The notes: generated by a model not told the origin, from the letters alone. A DNA stretch of 64,000 nucleotides from Pedobacter riviphilus (GCF_014692875.1 NZ_CP061171.1:3286001-3350000); one strand, 5' to 3'. Positions 48,546 through 57,685 are shown, numbered from the stretch's first letter. Program-made: numbers and translations.

Positions 48546-49823
48546 ATGCAGAAAATATTAATTCCGGTTTTATTTTTCATCTCTACCATGGCCTTTGCCC
48601 AAAACGTTCAAACGTTTACCAATGAGAATAAAATTTATCTTCCAAATATTAAAACTGTACTCTGTTATAACAGCAATAAAGAGCAGAGCTTACCTGTAAT
48701 TATGCTCAATTCGTCAGAAACAATAACTTTTTCTTTCGATGACTTACTTGCAGGTACCCAAAACTACTGGTATACCATTGAACATTGTACTGCAGAATGG
48801 GAAACTTCTAAAATCTCGAGCATCGATTATTTAGGAAGTTTTAATGACGACCGCATCATCAATTACCACTATTCTTCCAACACTGCCAGAAAATATACAC
48901 ATTACGAAATTAGCTTGCCCAATACTCAAATTCAACCTAAAATTGGAGGCAATTACGTATTAAAAGTCTATTTAGATGGCGACAAAAACAAACCGGTTAT
49001 TTCGCAACGCTTCTACATGCTCGACAATCAGGTTGCCGTAGCAGCAGAAATAAATAATTCCATGCAGGTTGAAAACAGGAATTACAAACAAAAAATCAAC
49101 TTTACCATTAACCATACCTTTCCCATCCCGAACCCCTATCAGGATATAAAAGCTATAGTAATGCAAAATTTTAATGCTAATACTATCCAGCTTAATACCA
49201 AACCCGCATTTGTAAGACCAAACCAATTGGTTTATAACGACCTTACTACGAACGATTTTTGGGGAGACAACGAATTTAGAAAATTTGATACCCGTAGTTT
49301 AAGGTACAAAGCCGATAATGTTAAAGGCATATACCGCGATAACGAATCGGTAAATGTGATACTTTTTCAGGATGCCCCCAGAACGGTAGGTGCGTTTGCC
49401 AACCAGTACGATGAAAACGGAAACTTTTTTATCCGCAATACCGATGGGCGGGACGATAAAACAGAAGCAGAGTATATGAGTGTTTTATTCACTTTAAATG
49501 CCCCGGCACCCAGCCCTAACGGCGATGCCTATGTTGTTGGCCGATTTAACAATTATACCATGAGCAATGAAAACAAACTGCTTTATGATCCCAGCAGGAA
49601 ACAGTTTTATGGCAATGTGATACTTAAACAAGGTCTCTATGATTATGAATTTGCCTGGTATAATAAAGATACCAAGGTAATGGAAACCAAACCTTTCGAG
49701 GGTGCGTTCTTCCAGACCGAAAACAGCTATCAGATTTTTGTTTATTATCGGCGCCCGGGCGCACGCTGGGATACCCTAATTGGTTATACCAATTTAAGTA
49801 ATAAAGTTTCAGACAGAAGGTAA
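48546..49823 (+). CDS. Type IX secretion system plug protein (DUF5103)
   Basis: A 425-residue exported protein with a signal peptide (MQKILIPVLFFISTMAFAQ). The text matches the DUF5103/plug family: YLPNIKTVLCYNSNKEQSLPV, then FDDLLAGTQNYWYTIEHC and a C-terminal YEFAWYNKD and FVYYRRPGARWD. In the type IX system this protein is thought to close the SprA-type channel. It fits the many secreted enzymes in the window. The ATG at 48546 is chosen for the signal peptide; an upstream start lies in repeat-derived DNA. Confidence 0.88.
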   Translation: MQKILIPVLFFISTMAFAQNVQTFTNENKIYLPNIKTVLCYNSNKEQSLPVIMLNSSETITFSFDDLLAGTQNYWYTIEHCTAEWETSKISSIDYLGSFNDDRIINYHYSSNTARKYTHYEISLPNTQIQPKIGGNYVLKVYLDGDKNKPVISQRFYMLDNQVAVAAEINNSMQVENRNYKQKINFTINHTFPIPNPYQDIKAIVMQNFNANTIQLNTKPAFVRPNQLVYNDLTTNDFWGDNEFRKFDTRSLRYKADNVKGIYRDNESVNVILFQDAPRTVGAFANQYDENGNFFIRNTDGRDDKTEAEYMSVLFTLNAPAPSPNGDAYVVGRFNNYTMSNENKLLYDPSRKQFYGNVILKQGLYDYEFAWYNKDTKVMETKPFEGAFFQTENSYQIFVYYRRPGARWDTLIGYTNLSNKVSDRR

Positions 49824-49993
49824 CCAGCTGAACCGAAGCACAATATTAATTGTCAATTTGACTTTTAATATTACAATACTTACCTTTATTGTTACATAAA
49901 TTTTCTTTGTTTTAATTGTGGTTATTTACTTTAGCGTTTCAAAAAGTAACCAAATAAACACACTAGAGAATTAGGTGTATCTAACCAAAAATT

Positions 49994-50959
49994 ATGTTTA
50001 AAAAGTTAATTGCCGTAGCATTAATAGCCTATCCATGTGCACAGGTTTTAGCACAAAAACCAAGTGATTCGTACACACAATCCATTAACGGAACCAAATT
50101 AAAATTCGATATGCAGGCTATACCAGCAGGCAAATTTAAAATGGGAAGTAAAACAGGAAAACCAGATGAGCAACCCGTTCATGAGGTTAAACTCGATGCT
50201 TTCTGGATTGGAAAACATGAGGTAACATGGGATATTTTTGAACCATTCCTCTATCGTGATTATGAAAAACAAGCTAGCACAAGCGCCATTCCGGCTGAAG
50301 TAGATGCCGTTACCAGACCTACCAAACCCTATCTCGATATGACTTTTGGTATGGGTAAAGAGCACCAACCAGCGGTGGCTATGACTCAATATAATGCCAT
50401 CCAATTTTGTAAATGGCTTTATATGCGTACAGGGATTTTTTATCGTTTACCAACAGAGGCCGAATGGGAATACGCCTGCAAAGCCGGAACTGAAACCAAA
50501 TATTCTTTTGGCGATGACGCTTCTAAATTAGGCGATTATGCCTGGTATAAAGATAACAGCGATAATAAAACCCATCAGGTAGGTTTAAAAAAACCAAATC
50601 CATGGGGATTATTCGATATGCATGGAAACGTTAGCGAATGGACCTACGACCAGTACCTTGCCGATTTCTACGGTCAGAGCAAAGACAAAACTGCAGAAAA
50701 CCCTGTGGCAGTACCCGAAAAACTTTACCCAAACGTAGTTCGCGGTGGCTCTTACGACGAAACACCGAATAATTTAACCTCAACAGTTAGATTAGCATCT
50801 GATCCATCATGGAAGCAATTAGATCCACAGATTCCGAAAAGTAATTGGTGGTTCCCTGAAGCACCTTTTGTAGGCATGCGCTTGGTACGCCCCGTAAAAA
50901 CGCCTTCAAAAGCAGATATAGATGCATATTACAATAAGCAACCTATAAAAGACTTTTAA
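49994..50959 (+). CDS. Formylglycine-generating-enzyme-like (SUMF1/FGE-sulfatase domain) protein, no active-site Cys
   Basis: A 321-residue exported protein (signal peptide MFKKLIAVALIAYPCAQVLAQ). The C-type-lectin-like FGE fold is evident: FKMGSKTGKPDEQPVHEVKLDAFWIGKHEVTW, shown by key parts KMGS and FWIGKHEVTW, then YRLPTEAEWEYACKAGT, NPWGLFDMHGNVSEWT and VVRGGSYDE. The cysteine pair that true FGEs carry after RGGSW is absent, so sulfatase activation is unlikely; it is probably a structural or substrate-binding relative. It starts an operon-like run with the oxidoreductase gene 36 bases on. Confidence 0.87.
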   Translation: MFKKLIAVALIAYPCAQVLAQKPSDSYTQSINGTKLKFDMQAIPAGKFKMGSKTGKPDEQPVHEVKLDAFWIGKHEVTWDIFEPFLYRDYEKQASTSAIPAEVDAVTRPTKPYLDMTFGMGKEHQPAVAMTQYNAIQFCKWLYMRTGIFYRLPTEAEWEYACKAGTETKYSFGDDASKLGDYAWYKDNSDNKTHQVGLKKPNPWGLFDMHGNVSEWTYDQYLADFYGQSKDKTAENPVAVPEKLYPNVVRGGSYDETPNNLTSTVRLASDPSWKQLDPQIPKSNWWFPEAPFVGMRLVRPVKTPSKADIDAYYNKQPIKDF

Positions 50960-50995
50960 AAACACAACCCTAACCAAAATAAAAAACTTAAACAC

Positions 50996-52315
50996 ATGAA
51001 AAAACCAATTAACCAACAAGATCGTCGCGATTTTTTAAAAGCAACAGCCATGCTGGCCGGCGGGGCCATGTTAAGCAGCATTCCGCTGGCAGGAGCATAT
51101 GCATCCGGATCGGATACAATTAAAATTGCCTTAATAGGCTGTGGCGATCGTGGTACAGGAGCAGCTTTCCAGGCACTAAGTACCAAATTTAACATTAAAC
51201 TGGTAGCCATGGCCGATGCTTTTCAAGATCGTTTAGATAGCAGTTACCAATCATTAAGTTCGAAATTTGCGGCAAAAATGGATGTTCCAAAAGAACGCCA
51301 ATTTGTAGGTTTCGATGCTTACTTAAAAGCCATTCCATTAGCCGATGTAGTGTTGTTAACCACGCCTCCAGGCTTCCGTCCTATCCATTTCGAAGAAGCG
51401 GTTAAACAGAATAAACAAATTTTCATGGAAAAACCTGTTGCTGTAGATGCACCGGGCATTAGAAAGGTATTGGCCGCAGCCGAAGAAGCTAAAAAGAAAA
51501 AATTAAACGTTGTAGTAGGTTTACAGCGCCGCTACCAGACCAACTATCGCGAGTCGATGAAACGCATTAACGATGGTGCTATTGGCGATATCATGTCTGG
51601 CCAGGTATACTGGAATAGCGGTGGCGTGTGGGTACGTCCGCGTAAACCAAACCAAACAGAAATGGAATACCAAATGAGAAACTGGTATTATTTCAACTGG
51701 TTATGCGGCGATCATATTGTAGAGCAGCATGTGCATAATATCGATATTGCCAATTGGATAAAAAACGGACATCCTGTTTCGGTACAGGGAACGGGTAGCC
51801 GTGCCTGGAGAACGGGAAAAGATTATGGAGAGATTTATGATAACCACTCCATCGAATTAACTTATGCAGATGGCGCAGTAATCCATAGTCAGTGCCGCCA
51901 TTTCGAAGGCACTGCTAACCGCGTGGATGAATCCTTTCAAGGCACCAAAGGTAAAATTTATCTTTCAGGCAGCAACCAGGCCATTATGAAAGATTATAGT
52001 GGTAAAGAACTATATAACCACAATACCAAAGGAAACGCAAATCCATACCAAACAGAGCACGACGAACTGTTCGATGCGGTTTCTAAAGGAGAATATAAAT
52101 TCAGTAATGTAGACTATGCTGCAACCAGTACATTTTCGGCAATTATTGGTCGTTTTGCTACTTATTCTGGTCAAACCATTAAATGGGATGAGGCTTTAGC
52201 TTCGAACATCAGCTTAATGCCTGAACGTTTCGCATGGGATGCTAACCCAAGGTTAATGCCTGATGAAAATGGCTTATACCCTATCGCCAGACCGGGACAA
52301 ACAAAAGTGATATAA
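50996..52315 (+). CDS. Tat-exported Gfo/Idh/MocA family oxidoreductase
   Basis: A 439-residue protein with a twin-arginine signal (QDRRDFLKATAMLAGGAML). A Rossmann domain follows (IKIALIGCGDRGTG), then FMEKPVAVDA with the family EKP motif and a C-terminal dehydrogenase domain with NWYYFNWLCGDHIVEQHVHN. Such enzymes act on sugars or sugar derivatives using tightly bound NAD(P); Tat export fits a folded cofactor-bearing protein. Neighbours (FGE-like, ApbE, TIM-barrel) look like one carbohydrate-modifying operon. Substrate not predictable. Confidence 0.9.
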   Translation: MKKPINQQDRRDFLKATAMLAGGAMLSSIPLAGAYASGSDTIKIALIGCGDRGTGAAFQALSTKFNIKLVAMADAFQDRLDSSYQSLSSKFAAKMDVPKERQFVGFDAYLKAIPLADVVLLTTPPGFRPIHFEEAVKQNKQIFMEKPVAVDAPGIRKVLAAAEEAKKKKLNVVVGLQRRYQTNYRESMKRINDGAIGDIMSGQVYWNSGGVWVRPRKPNQTEMEYQMRNWYYFNWLCGDHIVEQHVHNIDIANWIKNGHPVSVQGTGSRAWRTGKDYGEIYDNHSIELTYADGAVIHSQCRHFEGTANRVDESFQGTKGKIYLSGSNQAIMKDYSGKELYNHNTKGNANPYQTEHDELFDAVSKGEYKFSNVDYAATSTFSAIIGRFATYSGQTIKWDEALASNISLMPERFAWDANPRLMPDENGLYPIARPGQTKVI

Positions 52316-52325
52316 AACTAAATTG

Positions 52326-53324
52326 ATGCGTTATAGCTTTTTGTTTTTCATTTTACCATTGATTTTAGCTTTTTCCTTAAAAAAAGAAGTGAAACAGTAT
52401 AAAATTGATGGTTTTGCACAGGGAACCGATTATGCTATCATGTACTATGCTACCGATAGTTTAGCGACTAAGGCAGGCATAGATAGTTTATTAAACCAAA
52501 TTGATTTATCGATGTCGCTTTACAAAAAGGGATCATTGATAAATCAATTTAATGCTACCGAAAAAGAGATTAAAACCGATCGTTTCATAAACGACGTGCT
52601 TAAAAGGAGTTTCGAAATTAATCAGGATACTAAGGGTATTTTCGATATTACCGTTGCCCCTTTGGTACAGGCCTGGGGTTTTGGACCGAAAGAGGCTAAA
52701 AAAGAACCCGATCCGGCAGCCATTAAATCGATATTGACCTGTGTAGGCATGAAAAACCTAAAACTCAAGAATGGTTTATTAAGCAAACTAAAGCCCTGTG
52801 TACAGATTGATTTAAATGGAATTGCACAAGGTTACAGTGTCGATTTAATTGCCGCTTATCTCGAAAAAAAAGGAATTAAGCAATACGTAGCCGAACTGGG
52901 CGGCGAAATCCGGATTTCAGGACCTAAACCCAATGGCGAAACCATGAAAATTGGTATTGAAGGTCCGGATAAGGATGGGGTTCCGGTAATCAGGCACATC
53001 GCTTCCATAAATTCAGGCGCAATCACTACCTCTGGTAACTATAGGAAATTCCATCAGAGCGGAAAGAAAAAAATTTCTCACCTGATCGATCCTAAAACAG
53101 GCTATCCGCTAGATAATGAAATGATTAGTGTAACGGTATACGCCAAAGATGCCATTACAGCCGATGGTTACGACAATGCCTTAATGGCCATGCACCTTAA
53201 AGATGCTATTGCCTTTGTAGAAAGCAGAAAAAACCTCGAAGCTTATTTTGTGTACCACCAAAAAGATGGCAAAATAGCCGACACCTTAACCACCGGATTT
53301 AAAAAATTAATTACTCACCAATAA
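52326..53324 (+). CDS. apbE: FAD:protein FMN transferase (ApbE)
   Basis: A 332-residue protein with an N-terminal hydrophobic segment. ApbE motifs: GFAQGTDYAIMYY, IDLNGIAQGYSVD, AELGGEIRISGPKPNG, SGAITTSGNYRKFH, HLIDPKTGYP and ITADGYDNALMAM (metal-binding Asp). The enzyme attaches FMN to Thr or Ser of target proteins on the outer side of the membrane. No obvious FMN-accepting protein lies next to it in the window, so the target is elsewhere or unrecognised. It starts at the ATG 11 bases after the oxidoreductase stop; a TTG directly before it is less likely. Confidence 0.92.
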   Translation: MRYSFLFFILPLILAFSLKKEVKQYKIDGFAQGTDYAIMYYATDSLATKAGIDSLLNQIDLSMSLYKKGSLINQFNATEKEIKTDRFINDVLKRSFEINQDTKGIFDITVAPLVQAWGFGPKEAKKEPDPAAIKSILTCVGMKNLKLKNGLLSKLKPCVQIDLNGIAQGYSVDLIAAYLEKKGIKQYVAELGGEIRISGPKPNGETMKIGIEGPDKDGVPVIRHIASINSGAITTSGNYRKFHQSGKKKISHLIDPKTGYPLDNEMISVTVYAKDAITADGYDNALMAMHLKDAIAFVESRKNLEAYFVYHQKDGKIADTLTTGFKKLITHQ

Positions 53325-53339
53325 CCTAAAACCTCACCG

Positions 53340-54266
53340 ATGAAAAGAAGCGAATTTATAAGAAATAGTCTGCTAACTGCCGGTGCAATTACCACAGGAG
53401 CAGGAATTACCGATACTTTTGCCGCTGGAAAGCCCAATACAGTATTCAGTGATAAAACTTTCAACCTCGATTATGCACCGCACCAGGGCATGTTCCAAAA
53501 TCATGCGGGTAAAAGTTTTTTAGATCAGATCCAGTTTATGTACGATAGAGGTTTCCGTTCAATTGAAGATAACGGTTATTTAGGCCGCCCTGTTGAAGAA
53601 CAGGAAAAAATCGGAAACCTGTTGGCAAAATTGGGCATGCGCATGGGGGTTTTTGTAGTAGACGGTGGCGACAACTGGAAAACCTCTTTAACTACGGGTA
53701 AAAAGGAATTTAAAGATAAATTTATCGAAACCTGTAAAAAATCGGTCGAAGCCGCAAAACGCTGTAATGCCAAATGGCTTACCGTAGTGCCCGGCTTTTA
53801 TGAACGCAACCTACCATATGGCAACCAGTTTGCTAATGTAATCGATGCTATGCGTGCAGGTGCAGAGATTTTTGAACCCCATGGTTTAATTATGGTTTTG
53901 GAAACCCTGAGCGATACGCCAGAACTTTTTCTCCAAAAAACCAATGAAACCTATGCCGTTTGTAAAGCGGTTAAAAGCCCTTCGTGTAAAATCCTTTACG
54001 ATATTTACCACATGCAACGTACAGAAGGCGATTTAATTAAAACCATCGACCGCTGCTGGGACGAAATCGCCTACATCCAGATAGGTGATAATCCTGGCCG
54101 GAAAGAACCTACAACAGGAGAAATCAATTATAAAAATCTATTTAAACACTTGTATAATAAAGGTTATAAAGGTGTAATGGGTATGGAACACGGCAATTCG
54201 AAAGGTGGAAAAGAAGGCGAACTGGCTGTAATTTCGGCTTATAGGGCTGAGGATAATTTTTTGTAG
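53340..54266 (+). CDS. Exported TIM-barrel (xylose-isomerase-like, hydroxypyruvate-isomerase type) protein
   Basis: A 308-residue protein with an export-type N-terminus (KRSEFIRNSLLTAGAITTGAG; a Lys-Arg version of a Tat-like signal). The barrel carries the metal and catalytic pattern of the family: MVLETLS (Glu), KILYDIYHMQ (Asp, His), AYIQIGDNPG and GVMGMEHG (Glu). It may isomerise or epimerise a sugar acid. It is the last gene of the run starting at the FGE-like gene (15-base gap from ApbE). A palindrome array begins 18 bases after the stop. Confidence 0.87.
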   Translation: MKRSEFIRNSLLTAGAITTGAGITDTFAAGKPNTVFSDKTFNLDYAPHQGMFQNHAGKSFLDQIQFMYDRGFRSIEDNGYLGRPVEEQEKIGNLLAKLGMRMGVFVVDGGDNWKTSLTTGKKEFKDKFIETCKKSVEAAKRCNAKWLTVVPGFYERNLPYGNQFANVIDAMRAGAEIFEPHGLIMVLETLSDTPELFLQKTNETYAVCKAVKSPSCKILYDIYHMQRTEGDLIKTIDRCWDEIAYIQIGDNPGRKEPTTGEINYKNLFKHLYNKGYKGVMGMEHGNSKGGKEGELAVISAYRAEDNFL

Positions 54267-54283
54267 ATATATATTTGATTGAT

Positions 54284-54574
54284 CGTCATTCCCAACTTGA
54301 TTGGGAATTTTAAAGCATTAAGCGGGGCTTGCAAGCCGCATTAAGATCCCGTCTGCACAGGAATGACGCATGGTTTAGATGCAATCGTCATCCCCAACTC
54401 GATTGGGGATCTTAAAGCGTTAAACTGGGTTTACAAGCTGCATTAAGATTCCCCTCTGCAGGGGAATGACGCATGGATGAGATGAGATCGTCATCCCCAA
54501 CCCAATTGGGGATCTTAAAACGTTAAGCGGGGCTGATAAACTGCATTAAGATTCCCATCTACATGGGAATGACG
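54284..54574. repeat. Tandem array of three two-hairpin palindromes (CGTCATTCCC family)
   Basis: Three copies at 54284-54368, 54386-54471 and 54489-54574, period 102-103. Each has outer ends CGTCATTCCC/GGGAATGACG (or CCCC/GGGG variants), a left hairpin ATTCCC...GGGAAT, a right hairpin ATTCCCGT...ACGGGAAT and a TTAAGATT centre. Spacers are also conserved (GCATGGATGAGATG-like), so the array is a true tandem repeat. Confidence 0.9.
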
Positions 54575-54622
54575 CATGGATGAGATGCATTACGCTACGT
54601 TTTAGGGCTCCCATCTTTAAAA

Positions 54623-54916
54623 TCACAAATCCTCATTAAACAGATCCAGCCATTGAGGATTGTTATCGCTGATCAACTTAATTTTCCAATCCCTATTCCA
54701 TTTCTTTAATTTCTTCTCTTGCGCGATCGCTTCTTCAATGCCAGAATAGAACTTAAAATACACCAACTTCATGCAATTGTATTTGGCAGTAAAGGAAGTT
54801 GGATATCTTTTGCATTTGTGATCAATTACTCTTGAGTGTAAGTCAGAGGTAACACCGATGTAATAAACCGTGTTAAAGGCATTTGTCATAATGTAAACAC
54901 AACCACCGCGTTCCAT
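54623..54916 (-). CDS. Single-domain GIY-YIG nuclease-like protein
   Basis: A 97-residue protein: start MERGGCVYIMTNAFNTVYYIGVTSD gives the two-Tyr core (VYIM ... YYIGVT), then Arg in SRVIDHK and a Glu in IEEAIAQEKKLKKWNR, the usual catalytic set of UvrC/YhbQ-like GIY-YIG proteins. It has no DNA-binding domain. The gene is embedded in the palindrome array: three units on one side, and a half unit plus two full units on the other. Whether it acts on the palindromes is inference; many such proteins are orphan. Confidence 0.88.
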   Translation of the reverse strand: MERGGCVYIMTNAFNTVYYIGVTSDLHSRVIDHKCKRYPTSFTAKYNCMKLVYFKFYSGIEEAIAQEKKLKKWNRDWKIKLISDNNPQWLDLFNEDL

Positions 54917-54970
54917 ATCTTAAAAATACATTTTTTCTCTTAAGATTTATGCTCTAAATAAAAGGAAGTT

Positions 54971-55237
54971 GCATTAGATTCCCTTCTGCACGGGAATGAC
55001 GCGTGGTTTGGATGCGAACGCCATTCCCAACTCGATTGGGAATCTTAAAGCATTAAACCGGGTTTGTAAGCTGCATTAAGATTCCCGTCTACACGGGAAT
55101 GACGCGTGGATTAGATGCGAGCGTCATTCCCAACTTGATTGGGGATCTTAAAGATTAAGCTGGGTTTGCAAGCTGTATTAAGATTCCCGTCTGCACGGGA
55201 ATGACGCACGGTTTAGATGCGAGCGTCATTCACAACC
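54971..55237. repeat. Second part of the CGTCATTCCC palindrome array
   Basis: A right half unit (54971-55002), two full units (55019-55104 and 55122-55206) and a left-end fragment (55224-55237). Period 102-103 continues that of the first part. The half unit suggests that gene insertion or deletion removed its left arm. Confidence 0.88.
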
Positions 55238-55244
55238 CCGCGCC

Positions 55245-55268
55245 GTGGTCCGTGTCTTCACAGACCAC
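55245..55268. repeat. Second copy of the GTGGTCYGTG hairpin
   Basis: GTGGTCCGTG with CACAGACCAC around a TCTT loop, one mismatch from the hairpin at 3170-3193. It lies 17 bases after the end of the alpha-amylase gene (read on the minus strand) and may terminate it. Confidence 0.65.
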
Positions 55269-55285
55269 ATGCATCACCTCTTCAC

Positions 55286-56773
55286 CTACCCCACCTTCAA
55301 TACCCAAACCGATACACTTCCGGCGTTGCAGTGAAACTCCGCCCAGCCATTTTCATCAATAATTACTTCCTGCTGGCGATAGCCAAGGGCATCAACAAAG
55401 GTTTTTCCGGCAAAGTGTTTACCGATCTCCATTTCTTTATAACCTTCTTCTCCTGTGCTTAACAATACCGCTAAGCCACTATTTTCATGTTCCTCATCAC
55501 CTGCGCGGGTCCAGCCAACGCAAATGCCATGGTCAAAATAATCACGTTGCTCACCGTAGGCTAATGCTGTACGGATTTTACTCATGGTTTCTATTACTGG
55601 GATGGCCACCAGCTCAACGTGTACCTCATCACCTTCTTTGTCTTTATCGTCATAAATCCCTCCGTACAGATCAGGGAAGAACAAACAGGGAATACCTTGT
55701 ATACGCAACAGGATCATGGCATAAGCCAGGGGCCTGAACCAAAAATCGACGTATGATTCCAGCGCCTGCAAAGGTTGCGAATCATGATTATCAACAAATG
55801 TTACCGCCAGATCGGGCTTCACCTGAACCAAAGTTCCGTCAAAAATCGTTCGCATATCAAATTCCTCGTCCTTGCTCGCCAGGAAAAAATTATGGTGCAA
55901 AAGCGAATCGAATATTTGTGTCCTGCCGCCGGTAATTTCAATATATTTCAATTGGCCTTCCCTATCTACTACATTCCAATCTTCGGCCACAATAAAAAAC
56001 TGGCGATTAAATTTCTGGTTCAAATGATCGATCCACTCGACAATAAAATCTGGATTGATGTGTTTAACGGCATCCAACCGAAAACCGTCTACTTTGGTGG
56101 TTTCTACTATCCATTCGCCCCAATATTTTAACTCTTCAATTACAGCCCTGTTGCGGTAATCGATATCGTTAAACATCAGGTAATCGTAATTCCCAAATTC
56201 AGTAGAAGGAACCTCTTCAAAACCTTCGCCTAAATAATTCTGAATCGAATAGATCGCAGTTTTTTTGAGGTCTTCGGCCCAGTCTACCCCACTAAAACAC
56301 TCGTGATTCCATATAAATTCAGAATATTTCCCCTGCCGCCCCGGAAAGGTAAACTTTGTCCAGGCCTGTATTTCGAAAACATCGCTGGTAAATTCAGTTC
56401 TGTCATCAGGATTTACCGTTCTAACGGCTATTTTTTCCAGTTCATCGCCACCTGCCTTGTGGTTAAAAACGGCATCTGCTAAAGCTCCGATCCCATTCTC
56501 GTGTAACGCCTCAATAGCTTTGATATATTCATCTTTGGAGCCATGTTTGGTATTCACACTTCCTTTCTGATCGAACTCCCCCAAATCGAAAAGGTCGTAA
56601 ACCGCATAACCAACATCATAAGCTGCATTATTAGATTTATAGGCTGGCGGCAACCAAACAGCAGTTATCCCAATTTCTTTTAAATGACTCGCTTCGGCAG
56701 CTACTTTAGTCCACAAATTTTGCTCTTCGTTATAATACCAATGGAAAAATTGGATCAGGGTCTGGTTCTGCAT
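55286..56773 (-). CDS. Cytoplasmic alpha-amylase, GH13
   Basis: A 495-residue GH13 enzyme, close in layout to the bacterial liquefying amylases (GH13_5) but without a signal peptide, so it acts on internal glycogen or maltodextrin. The catalytic residues are Asp234 in GFRLDAVKH, Glu264 in FIVAEDW and Asp331 in FVDNHDSQ. The start MQNQTLIQFFHWYYNEEQNLW and the ADAVFNHKAGGDE calcium/substrate segment are typical. It stands alone between repeat-rich regions. Confidence 0.94.
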   Translation of the reverse strand: MQNQTLIQFFHWYYNEEQNLWTKVAAEASHLKEIGITAVWLPPAYKSNNAAYDVGYAVYDLFDLGEFDQKGSVNTKHGSKDEYIKAIEALHENGIGALADAVFNHKAGGDELEKIAVRTVNPDDRTEFTSDVFEIQAWTKFTFPGRQGKYSEFIWNHECFSGVDWAEDLKKTAIYSIQNYLGEGFEEVPSTEFGNYDYLMFNDIDYRNRAVIEELKYWGEWIVETTKVDGFRLDAVKHINPDFIVEWIDHLNQKFNRQFFIVAEDWNVVDREGQLKYIEITGGRTQIFDSLLHHNFFLASKDEEFDMRTIFDGTLVQVKPDLAVTFVDNHDSQPLQALESYVDFWFRPLAYAMILLRIQGIPCLFFPDLYGGIYDDKDKEGDEVHVELVAIPVIETMSKIRTALAYGEQRDYFDHGICVGWTRAGDEEHENSGLAVLLSTGEEGYKEMEIGKHFAGKTFVDALGYRQQEVIIDENGWAEFHCNAGSVSVWVLKVG

Positions 56774-56899
56774 TAATTCGATTTTTTTTGTTAGGATAAC
56801 ATGATAAAAGATGAATTGTTTTTAAATAACACGCTCCCAAATCTATTTCCCGCTGATTTCGCAAATCACCGCAGAAAAGCAAGACAATCCATAAGCGGT

Positions 56900-56988
56900 C
56901 GTCACCCTGACCTGTAGCGAAGCGAAAAGCTACGAAGTAAACCGAGCCTTAAGCGAGCTCACCGAAGGTAATTTATTTCAGGGTCTTC
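56900..56988. repeat. Half palindrome, CGTCACCCTGA variant
   Basis: Opens CGTCACCCTGA and has the matching arm TTTCAGGGTCTTC about 70 bases on; the right-hand hairpin and ATGACG end are missing. Between the arms is an AGCGAAGCGAAAAGCT insertion. Confidence 0.5.
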
Positions 56989-57068
56989 TTTGTTATTAAA
57001 AATAAGTTGAATCTAAAACTGCAGTTTACGCGTAAGTATTTTTTTCCCGCTCTATGCCGCGGTGGCAT

Positions 57069-57092
57069 GGTACTTTGTCGCGCCAAAGTACC
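57069..57092. repeat. Perfect 24-bp hairpin element
   Basis: GGTACTTTG with CAAAGTACC around TCGCGC. It lies in the GC-richer part of the gap and is not at a gene end, so it is not an obvious terminator. Confidence 0.6.
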
Positions 57093-57585
57093 CAAAGCGC
57101 TTTGTCAATCCAGCAAGGTGGCTCCGCGCAGCCCAAGCAGATCAAAAAACAGCGGCGCTTCGTTTTGTGTCCGAATTTCCAGCAAAGCTCAAATTATCCT
57201 TTATGAACACAAAACCACTGCGTTTAAGGCTTGATAGTGCGGTCTTTTCTTTTGTGCACCTGTTTTTTGATTTCCCCACCACTTGGGATTGACGGCGTTC
57301 TTCGCTCTAGACTGTGGTTTTTCAAGGCAAGCCTAGCATAGTGCTCATAACTAATGCCAAAAAATACGAATCAAAAAGATCGAATAATTGCACATATTAG
57401 GAAGGAAAACACTATTTCAATCTGCAAAATCTGTTTGCTCTGCGGGAACAACCTTACTCATGCTTTCCCGCTGATCTCGCAGATGACCGCAGTAAACAAA
57501 ATAATAAATCTGCGAAAATCTTATTCACCTTCGGTAACATAATAAGAATTCCATTTTAATTGAAATGAGTTTTGGATCTTAATTT

Positions 57586-57685
57586 CGTCAGCTGTAAAGG
57601 AGCGACGAAGCAATCGTACAACTATCGCTAATAGCGAGCGCATTAAGATTGCTTCGTCGGCTGAAAATGCCTTCTCGCAATGACG
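57586..57685. repeat. Two-hairpin palindrome, second copy of the CGTCATTGCGAGG family
   Basis: Shares GACGAAGCAATC, AAGATTGCTTCGTCGGCTGA and CTTCTCGCAATGACG with 48212-48308. Its left end (CGTCAGCTGTAAAGGAG) is worn. Confidence 0.8.

Noticed and set aside
49905..49960. TTTG-N17-TACTTTAG as a promoter for the FGE-like operon
   Set aside because: One mismatch in the -7 box and many similar AT-rich words nearby; not strong enough to list.
54284..55237. Regularly spaced repeats as a CRISPR array
   Set aside because: Repeats are 86 bases and palindromic, spacers are 17 bases and conserved, and no cas gene is near.
57007..57292. Two short overlapping open frames in the repeat-rich gap
   Set aside because: They run through a hairpin and GC-richer repeat text, and neither shows a plausible protein or start context.
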